Below are positions 6,401 to 12,502 of a DNA stretch of 19,103 nucleotides, one piece after another; the first letter of the stretch is position 1, and each line of letters opens with the position of its first letter. A model generated the notes under the pieces. That model was not told the origin of the DNA and made no database searches. It saw only the letters and a list, made by a program, of their open reading frames with translations. Source of the stretch: Clostridiales bacterium (GTDB taxonomy: Bacteria; Bacillota; Clostridia; Peptostreptococcales; Anaerovoracaceae). The position numbers and the translations under genes are program-made. The stretch lies in the NCBI GenBank assembly GCA_009778415.1, contig WRJV01000334.1, positions 1-19,103 of the forward strand, read 5' to 3'.

Positions 6401-8969
6401 CCGTTTCCCCCGCGATGTATATGCCCGTGTCGAGCCCCATCAGGCTCTCGTACTTCCCTTCTGCTTCTTCTTTCGTCATCATTATTGCCCAAACCTTGTT
6501 CTTTTCGATGAAATCCTCTATCTCTGAAACGTCTTGTGCGACATCCGAGATGTTTATGATAGCATCGTGCTTTCCCGTGTATTCGTTCAGCTCCGGCAGT
6601 TCAAGAATCAGCCTTTCAGATGCCGCAGGGCTGATTTTCGCCATGGTTTTGATGAAAAAATCGCCACTTCTTTGGATTTTCACCACGATGACCGTGTCTG
6701 CGTGGTGCTCCATCCAGTCGATCAGCTCAAGATGCGTCATCACGACTTCCCCGTTGCCGTCTGTCGCAATGGGGTCAGGGTCTTCGTCGCCCACCTTTTC
6801 TGTCCAGCCCATCTCAATCCTGATGCACCTGCAATCCTCATTGTAGGAATGCTCGATGTCCTTTATGGAGCTGCCGTAATCCAGGCCCGGTGCGCCTGCA
6901 ATGGCAATGGGGTCAGGGTACATCCTCGAAACGTCCTTGCCAAACGCCGCTTTTGCGTCTTCGCCGTCTATGAATATCCTGCGTATCGCGTCGCTCCTCA
7001 TGATGTATTCCGACGTGCCGATAATCTCCATGGCTTTTGCGTAATCGTCGTAGCATTCGGCAAGCGGCACCGCCTCTCCCGTTTTCAGGTCCCAAGCCCT
7101 GCCATGCTCAAAAACCCCGTCCCTTCCCATTTCAAAGGCTATGTCGTTCTTGAAAAACGACCCCTTGGTCATGTAGGTCTGCTCTGCCACAAGCCCTTCT
7201 TTTACAGTGAACAGGTTGTGTCCAAGGTACAGGGTGTCGAGCTTGTCGAACCCCATAAGATAAGCAATGGTGGGGAAAAAGTCCAGCTGGCCTCCGGCAG
7301 TGCTTATGGTTTGCCTGATGTCCTTTGCAGCGCCCGGCACCGATATGATCAGTGGAATGTTCATCAGCGTGTCGTAGTCGTAAGGACGGCCTAGGAGCCT
7401 CCTCATCGAAGCGTCGGTTGCATCTGAATGGGTCAGCCCCACATGGTCGCCATATATCGCTATTATCGAATTGTCGTAAAGCCCCTTGTCTTTCAGCCCG
7501 TCAAAGAATTCGCCAAGCGCGTAGTCGGTATAAGCTGCACTGTTCAGGTAGTTCCCCACGATCGTGCCGTCATCCTCCGGAAGGGGCTCGATGAACTTGT
7601 AGTGGTCGAGCATCATGTACGGGTGGTGGTTGGAAAGGGATATCACGAAACTGTAGAACGGCTCTTTGATCTCGTCCAGGAAATCCAACGTCTGTTCATA
7701 AAAATACGTGTCGGTAAGGCCCCAACCCATCCATTCCTTCATCTCGTAGACGCCGTCGCCTTCCCTGTTGTTCAGCCCGCCGTAAAATTTGTCAAACCCC
7801 ATGTTTGGGTAAACCGTCTGCCTGTTCCAGAAGTTTTTATTCTCATACGCGTGGAAAACCACCGTTTCGTAGCCCTTCTCCTTGAGCATCGCCGGCAGTC
7901 CGTGGAAATAGTTCTGCTTTCCGTAGAGCTTGTACGTGTAGCTCATCAGCGCGCCGTATATGGAATTGTTTGAAGCGAATTCGGCGTCGGATGTGTTTCC
8001 GCTGCCGATCTGCTGGTAGTAGTGGTCGAAATAGGCTGTGTTCCCCTGAAGCAGCCTGTTGAGGTTTGGCGTCACTTCCTGGCCGTTGTATTCGAGCCCG
8101 ATGACAAAATTCTGGAAAGACTCCAGTTGGATGACTATGAGGTTCCTGCCCTCGGCCATCCCAAAGTATGGCCCTGCTTTCTCGTCCTCGTAGGTGTCTT
8201 TGAACGCGGACAAGCTCTCGTCCTCTTCCGTAACTCCAAAAACCTTGTAGGCTATGTCTTTGACGTGGTATGATATTATTTCCTGGTTGGAAACGGATTT
8301 AATGAAATCGCTCCCGGTCACGTTCGCCACCAGCACCGAGATTATCAGCACTGCTATTATTTTTTTTTTATGCTTTGCGGCAAATTCCGCCGCCGTGTTC
8401 TTGTTCTTGTTCCTCTTGACCCTGCCCGGAAGGGCTTTCCAGCCACTTTCACAAGCAGCCTCTGCCCCCGCCTGCTCTGCCCCCGCCTGCTCTGCCCCCG
8501 CCTGCTCTGCCTCTGCTTCACTGGCCTGCGGCCTTTGGATTCCGTCCACGCGAAGCCTTTCCCGCCTTCCCTTCCTAGCCAGGCATATGAAGACGAGCAC
8601 GGCGTCAACAAGCAGCAGCAGGTAAAACACCCGAAACACCACCAAGATGTTCACGACTATGTCCCCCAGGAACGCCGCCGCCGCTGCCATGTTGACAGAA
8701 AGGTAGCGGTTGAAAAAGCTCGCATACGTGACGTCGCAGACCATAAGAACCGAAAAGGCGGCAAAAACCACTGCCGGGATCCATTTGTTTTCAAAGCACG
8801 CAAACAGCAGGTACGTCAAAACCCAGCTCACCAGGAGCACAGGCACGACGTTCGTCGTCGTCCCGATAAAAAAGTAAAACAACATCATCTTGAGGAAAAC
8901 CGCTGCCGCCGCTGCTACCCCCAAGACGCCGTAATCGCCGTAATAGTTTTTAAAATAGTTCTTTATCAT
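6375..8969 (-). CDS. Lipoteichoic acid synthase-like protein with C-terminal degenerate GDPD-like domain
   Basis: An 864-residue membrane enzyme. Residues 1-132 hold about four hydrophobic helices, 133-202 a charged linker with EQAGA repeats, and 203-218 a last helix. The extracellular sulfatase-fold domain (about 275-630) has the LtaS residues: Glu283 (QLESFQNF), nucleophile Thr326 (GSGNTSDAEF), His448 and Asp508-His509 (YGDHVGL). It should polymerise glycerol phosphate from phosphatidylglycerol. Standard LtaS is near 650 residues; the excess is the linker and about 200 C-terminal residues. Residues about 686-860 read like a GDPD barrel in strand order, but the HRG motif is replaced (IAGAPG) and the E-x-D ligands read R-x-E, so it is probably inactive. 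ATG 8969 has GGAG eleven bases before it. First gene of its operon, with a promoter at 9005-9033. Confidence 0.88.
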   Translation of the reverse strand: MIKNYFKNYYGDYGVLGVAAAAAVFLKMMLFYFFIGTTTNVVPVLLVSWVLTYLLFACFENKWIPAVVFAAFSVLMVCDVTYASFFNRYLSVNMAAAAAFLGDIVVNILVVFRVFYLLLLVDAVLVFICLARKGRRERLRVDGIQRPQASEAEAEQAGAEQAGAEQAGAEAACESGWKALPGRVKRNKNKNTAAEFAAKHKKKIIAVLIISVLVANVTGSDFIKSVSNQEIISYHVKDIAYKVFGVTEEDESLSAFKDTYEDEKAGPYFGMAEGRNLIVIQLESFQNFVIGLEYNGQEVTPNLNRLLQGNTAYFDHYYQQIGSGNTSDAEFASNNSIYGALMSYTYKLYGKQNYFHGLPAMLKEKGYETVVFHAYENKNFWNRQTVYPNMGFDKFYGGLNNREGDGVYEMKEWMGWGLTDTYFYEQTLDFLDEIKEPFYSFVISLSNHHPYMMLDHYKFIEPLPEDDGTIVGNYLNSAAYTDYALGEFFDGLKDKGLYDNSIIAIYGDHVGLTHSDATDASMRRLLGRPYDYDTLMNIPLIISVPGAAKDIRQTISTAGGQLDFFPTIAYLMGFDKLDTLYLGHNLFTVKEGLVAEQTYMTKGSFFKNDIAFEMGRDGVFEHGRAWDLKTGEAVPLAECYDDYAKAMEIIGTSEYIMRSDAIRRIFIDGEDAKAAFGKDVSRMYPDPIAIAGAPGLDYGSSIKDIEHSYNEDCRCIRIEMGWTEKVGDEDPDPIATDGNGEVVMTHLELIDWMEHHADTVIVVKIQRSGDFFIKTMAKISPAASERLILELPELNEYTGKHDAIINISDVAQDVSEIEDFIEKNKVWAIMMTKEEAEGKYESLMGLDTGIYIAGETDGFITKAN
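8461..8520 (-). repeat. 15-bp in-frame tandem repeat in the LtaS-like gene
   Basis: On the plus strand the unit TCTGCCCCCGCCTGC occurs three times without a mismatch (8461-8475, 8476-8490, 8491-8505), followed by a diverged fourth copy to 8520. It encodes the EQAGA repeats in the cytoplasmic linker of the 864-residue protein. The unit is a multiple of three, so copy-number change would lengthen or shorten the linker without breaking the frame. Confidence 0.9.
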
Positions 8970-9004
8970 GTCCCAAAATGCTCCACAAACTGTATAACCT
9001 AATA

Positions 9005-9033
9005 ATTATATTACACTTCGTTTGCAAATACAA
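9005..9033 (-). promoter_or_regulatory. Promoter of the LtaS-like / phosphoesterase / deoB operon
   Basis: Reading the minus strand, TTGTAT (9033-9028), a 17-base spacer, then a perfect TATAAT (9010-9005). The start of transcription would be near 8998, giving a leader of about 30 bases before ATG 8969. It is divergent from the toxin-antitoxin promoter. Confidence 0.6.
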
Positions 9034-9097
9034 TCAAAATTGCAGCCTACAGCTGATGAATTTGACGTGATAAAGCATAGGTTATCATAAAATAGTA

Positions 9098-9126
9098 TTG
9101 TCAGCACAGCATAATTATGATAATAT
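9098..9126 (+). promoter_or_regulatory. Promoter and likely operator of the toxin-antitoxin operon
   Basis: TTGTCA (9098-9103), a 17-base spacer and TAATAT (9121-9126), with TG one base before the -10 (extended form). A perfect 10-base palindrome CATAATTATG fills 9110-9119, between the two boxes. Phd/YefM antitoxins repress their own operon by binding short palindromes at this position, so this is a good operator candidate. TTGACG at 9062-9067 is a second possible -35, but its -10 partners are poorly spaced. Confidence 0.5.
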
Positions 9127-9156
9127 TAAGATAAACAAATCAAGGAGGTTTTAAAT

Positions 9157-9429
9157 ATGCCGCAAATAAGACCAGTCTCAGACCTTAGAAACAATTTTGC
9201 TGAAATATCCCGCATTGTTCACGAAAGCCGCGCACCTGTTTTTCTTACAAAAAACGGCTTCGGCGACATGGTGGTTATGAGCATGGCGCAATATGAAAAA
9301 CAGCAGCTTGACGCAGACGTTTTTTATAAGCTAAAAGTCGCTGAAGCAGAGGCGAAAACAACTACATTTAGGCACACGCACGCTGAAGTAATGGATGGAG
9401 TACGAAAACGGATTCAAAATGCAAGGTGA
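9157..9429 (+). CDS. Type II antitoxin, Phd/YefM family
   Basis: A 90-residue antitoxin. Residues 1-50 match the Phd/YefM DNA-binding dimer domain: the IRPVSDLRNNFAEI opening, then the APVFLTKNGFGDMVVMSMAQYE strand-helix pattern. Residues about 55-90 are charged and helical, the part that wraps the toxin. It should bind and neutralise the RelE/ParE toxin encoded next and repress the operon. AAGGAGG lies 7-8 bases before ATG 9157. The toxin gene starts inside its last codons (11-base overlap). The gene and its flanks look more AT-rich than the surroundings, consistent with horizontal acquisition. Confidence 0.92.
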   Translation: MPQIRPVSDLRNNFAEISRIVHESRAPVFLTKNGFGDMVVMSMAQYEKQQLDADVFYKLKVAEAEAKTTTFRHTHAEVMDGVRKRIQNAR

Positions 9430-9733
9430 ATATAAAATTTCTTATCTCGATCAGGCGCGGCTTGATGTTGACGATATACTGGATTATCTGCTAGATGAAC
9501 TTAATAACCCAACTGCAGCAGAACATTTTGCTGACGAGCTTGATGCTAAACTGGCCAATCTAATGCAGCATCCGTTCATCGGCGCTCTGTACAAGTGGAA
9601 CCACAAATTCGACTATGAATACCGGCAGTTGTTCATTGGCAATTATACTGCGTTTTATGTTGTGCTCGATAAAGCCGTCGAGATGCACAGAGTTGTCTAC
9701 TCTGCAAGGAACATGGAAGAACTGTCGCTGTAG
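9419..9733 (+). CDS. Type II toxin, RelE/ParE family
   Basis: A 104-residue toxin of the RelE/ParE superfamily. The pattern runs YKISYLDQARLDVDDILDYL (N-terminal strand and helix), a second helix around NNPTAAEHFADELDAKL, then the core strands with EYRQLFIGNYTAFYVV and MHRVVYSARNMEEL, typical of the family's C-terminal half. RelE members cut mRNA on the ribosome; ParE members poison gyrase; the sequence alone does not decide, although Arg69, Arg91 and Arg97 are basic residues in the usual places. I prefer ATG 9419 because family members begin directly before the first strand; ATG 9395 would add eight residues. Its TAG stop is immediately followed by the stop codon of the convergent DHHW gene, with no base between. 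Confidence 0.9.
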   Translation: MQGEYKISYLDQARLDVDDILDYLLDELNNPTAAEHFADELDAKLANLMQHPFIGALYKWNHKFDYEYRQLFIGNYTAFYVVLDKAVEMHRVVYSARNMEELSL

Positions 9734-10960
9734 TTAGTGCTGCCCCCCCTTGAAATCAAACATCTGCCCATTGAAGCAGTCGGGGTTGTAGAGCAGTATC
9801 ACCACGTCAGGGCGGTGCTCCTTGGCGTATTCGCTGACGTCGCCGTCAAAGAGCCTCACGTCGAGCGCCCTCACCTCTTGCACTCCAAGAGCAAGGAACG
9901 TGTAGACCGGTATGCCAAAGGAGTCTTTGACGATAAGTATCTTCCCGCTGTGGGCCAGATGGTTTTCAAACACGACCTCCCCCCTGTCCTTGCGGTAAAC
10001 CGCGTAGCGGTTCGTTTCCGCCTTGGCCTTTTCGTCGACGCACTCCATGTCGAGCACCGCGTCTTCAAAAGAACCGCCAGGCAATGCAACGCCATTTTCG
10101 GAAAGGGCCAAGCTGGTTTCAAACTTTGGCGTTATCAGAGTGAAATCGTCGATGCCGCCGTAAATCCTGCCCACTCGCCGGCCTAGGGAACCGACGAAAG
10201 ACTTTTCATATGTCTTGCGGTTGTAGTTTTTGACGTCAAAATACTGTTTGTCGATTTTGAAGCCGTAATCCTCATTCAGTTTTTCCGCGATTTTGCCTGC
10301 GCTGAAAAACGCCGCGTCGATTGTCCAGTGGTGATCCGTGCCGTAAAACATCTCCTCTTGCGTCATCCCGCTATCGTACAGCAAAGGCCGCAGGTCGAAG
10401 CATGTCACACTGGCAGCGGCAAGGCTCTCAATGAACCTGTCCGCGTCCGAGTTTGAATAATCCGCCACCGTAGGCGGCAGCTGGGAATGGGCGTCCCTTA
10501 GCTTGAACGGCGCCTGCACGTAGAGGAACGGTATCTCTTCCAGCCGAAGCCAGTTCACCATCTCGTACAGATTGTCAAGGTAGCCGCCGAGGTACTTCTC
10601 TTCCACTGCGTAAGCAAGCTGGCCGCTTGGCGTCTTGTACAGGGCGCCGTAATTCGGGTCTGCCACGATCCTTTTGCCCATGGCCAATTGCGCCAAACCG
10701 AAAACCTCAATGTACTGCGGCCTGCCCGGCACCCCGGCGCTGGCTGCCGGCTCTGCGGCGGCTGTGGCTGCAGAAAAGCGCTCGATCAAAGAGGCGCCTG
10801 CATGAGCGTTCGCCCTGTAGGCGTTTATAAATTCTGCCCCTACGTCCGCGACATGAAAAAACATCCCGAAAAACATCGAGAAAATCAGCAGCAAGAAAGC
10901 TGTTGCGGTAAATTTTTCCTTATCATCCGATTTAAATTTTTCCTTAAGCCAGTTTCCCAT
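9734..10960 (-). CDS. DHHW-family SGNH-like protein (AlgJ/AlgX type), partner of the MBOAT
   Basis: A 408-residue exported protein anchored by one N-terminal helix (about 18-37). The TDHHW motif (208-212) gives the Asp209/His211 pair and KDSFG (345-349) gives the candidate nucleophile Ser347, the same layout as the alginate O-acetyltransferases AlgJ and AlgX. It most likely passes an acyl group, delivered across the membrane by the MBOAT, onto an exported polysaccharide or other envelope polymer. ATG 10960 has AGGGG eight bases before it; the in-frame GTG 10969 abuts that site. The MBOAT gene ends 11 bases upstream. The acceptor polymer cannot be read from the sequence. Its stop codon touches the convergent toxin stop. 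Confidence 0.88.
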   Translation of the reverse strand: MGNWLKEKFKSDDKEKFTATAFLLLIFSMFFGMFFHVADVGAEFINAYRANAHAGASLIERFSAATAAAEPAASAGVPGRPQYIEVFGLAQLAMGKRIVADPNYGALYKTPSGQLAYAVEEKYLGGYLDNLYEMVNWLRLEEIPFLYVQAPFKLRDAHSQLPPTVADYSNSDADRFIESLAAASVTCFDLRPLLYDSGMTQEEMFYGTDHHWTIDAAFFSAGKIAEKLNEDYGFKIDKQYFDVKNYNRKTYEKSFVGSLGRRVGRIYGGIDDFTLITPKFETSLALSENGVALPGGSFEDAVLDMECVDEKAKAETNRYAVYRKDRGEVVFENHLAHSGKILIVKDSFGIPVYTFLALGVQEVRALDVRLFDGDVSEYAKEHRPDVVILLYNPDCFNGQMFDFKGGQH

Positions 10961-10971
10961 GCCGAGCACCC

Positions 10972-12396
10972 CTAAAAGTTGAAGTAGATAAATGGGTTGT
11001 ACGTTCCCTTTGCCAAGTACGAAAGCGATATCAAAAACACCAAAGCAAATATGGCAGCATAACCGACTGAGGCTGCACTGCGCAATGCCCCTGCCCCCTC
11101 TGCCTTTGCAATGATGGCTTTTGCCGCCGGCGTCGAAGACAAAATGCCAAACAAAAAGTAGACCAGGTTTTCTTTCAGGTATACAGCTGCATTCGCGTCA
11201 GTCAAGGGGCTTCCCGAAAAGCCGAACATCACTTTCAGGTACCATGCAGCGTCAGCGACAGTGCCCGACCGAAACAGCACCCAGCCTACCAAAACGAACA
11301 GCAGGATGTATGTGCGCTTCAAGAATCCGGGGAGCGGAAGTTTTTCAAACTGTATTGTCTTCTCTATGGCTATCAGCGCAAAGTAAAGCAGCCCCCAGCA
11401 GACGAAAGTCCAGTTCGCCCCGTGCCATATCCCGGTAAGGAGCCAGACGATGAACAAATTGAGCACGAGCCTTGCCCTTGAAGAGACCCTGCTGCCACCG
11501 AGGGGGAAATATACGTAGTCCCGGAACCAGCTCCCCAGCGAAATATGCCACCTGCGCCAAAACTCGGTAGCGGATTTCGATATGTATGGGTAGTTGAAGT
11601 TTTCCGGGAACCGGAACCCAAACATCCTCCCGAGGCCGATGGCCATGTCGGAATACCCTGAGAAATCGAAAAAAATCTGAAGCGCATAAGCGATTGCGCC
11701 AAGCCAAGCGAAAGAGACCGACAGATCCCCTGCTTGCGCCACAGCGAAGCTTTTGTCTGCGACTACGGCAAAGCTGTTTGCCAGCAGCACTTTTTTTGAA
11801 AGCCCGACGATGAATCGGCATGCCCCTATCGAAAAGCTGCTAAAGCTCTCTTCCCTTCCGGCGATCTGGTCCGCGATCGTTTCGTAGCGTATGATCGGAC
11901 CCGCAACAAGCTGTGGGAAAAACGCGATGTAGAGCCCAACGTTCAGCAGGTTTTTCTGCGGAGCCTTTCTGCCTCTGTAGACGTCGACCACGTACGAAAT
12001 AGCTTGAAACGTAAAAAAAGAAATCCCGATGGGGAGCACAATCAATGGGACAGCAAAGCTTGCGCCGAGCAGAAGGTTGACGTTGGCAACGGTAAACATC
12101 AAGTATTTGAAGACGAAGATGACTGACAGGTTGAAAGCGAGCATAAGGACAAGGATCAGCTTCGATGCCCGCTGGCTGCCCCTGTGCTTGCCTATGAGAA
12201 GCCCGAAAGCCCAGTTTCCGGTAAATGAGCCTATCAGCGCGAAGACGAACAAAGGCTCGCCCCAAGCGTAAAACACCAGGCTAGCAAACAGCAGGAAATA
12301 ATTTTGCAGTAGCCTTTTGCCTTTCAGCAGTGTATAATAAACGAGTAGGACAGGCGGTAGGAAACAGCCTATGAAAACAACTGACGAAAACAGCAT
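10972..12396 (-). CDS. MBOAT-family membrane O-acyltransferase (AlgI/DltB type)
   Basis: A 474-residue polytopic membrane protein with roughly ten or more hydrophobic helices. It shows the MBOAT signature in order: FFPQLVAGPIIRYE (159-172), FFDFSGYSDMAIGLGRMFG (242-260), EFWRRWHISLGSWFRDYVY (278-296, His284) and the conserved TGIWHGANWTF (321-331, His325), the catalytic histidine of the family. It is expected to move an acyl group, usually acetyl, across the membrane for use by the DHHW protein encoded next. Length is normal for AlgI. GGAG lies about nine bases before ATG 12396. This pair is widespread in clostridia, often in polysaccharide loci; DltB is a sibling, but no dltA/C/D is here. 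Confidence 0.93.
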   Translation of the reverse strand: MLFSSVVFIGCFLPPVLLVYYTLLKGKRLLQNYFLLFASLVFYAWGEPLFVFALIGSFTGNWAFGLLIGKHRGSQRASKLILVLMLAFNLSVIFVFKYLMFTVANVNLLLGASFAVPLIVLPIGISFFTFQAISYVVDVYRGRKAPQKNLLNVGLYIAFFPQLVAGPIIRYETIADQIAGREESFSSFSIGACRFIVGLSKKVLLANSFAVVADKSFAVAQAGDLSVSFAWLGAIAYALQIFFDFSGYSDMAIGLGRMFGFRFPENFNYPYISKSATEFWRRWHISLGSWFRDYVYFPLGGSRVSSRARLVLNLFIVWLLTGIWHGANWTFVCWGLLYFALIAIEKTIQFEKLPLPGFLKRTYILLFVLVGWVLFRSGTVADAAWYLKVMFGFSGSPLTDANAAVYLKENLVYFLFGILSSTPAAKAIIAKAEGAGALRSAASVGYAAIFALVFLISLSYLAKGTYNPFIYFNF

Positions 12397-12428
12397 ACCC
12401 TCTCCAATCTCAGTTACAGATGACGAAA

Positions 12429-12461
12429 CCTTGGCTCAGCAAGCCCGCCGCAAAGTCAAGG
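12429..12461. promoter_or_regulatory. Inverted repeat in the MBOAT / GH18 divergent region
   Basis: CCTTGGCT (12429-12436) and AGTCAAGG (12454-12461) form an 8-base inverted repeat with one G-T position, separated by 17 bases. It sits in the 106-base gap between the two divergent genes, where I could not find a clear -10 for either. It could be an operator or a chance dyad. Confidence 0.3.
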
Positions 12462-12502
12462 GTATCACATTTCAACAAGAATAGCAACCTTTGGAGGAAT
12501 TT

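Noticed and set aside
6534..7394. A 286-residue plus-strand open frame inside the LtaS-like gene
   Set aside because: It is fully antisense to a gene with all family motifs, has no ribosome binding site, and its translation looks like the usual GC-rich mirror of a real frame.
8461..8520. Tandem repeats considered as a CRISPR array
   Set aside because: The units are adjacent without spacers, only 15 bases long and in frame within a protein-coding gene.
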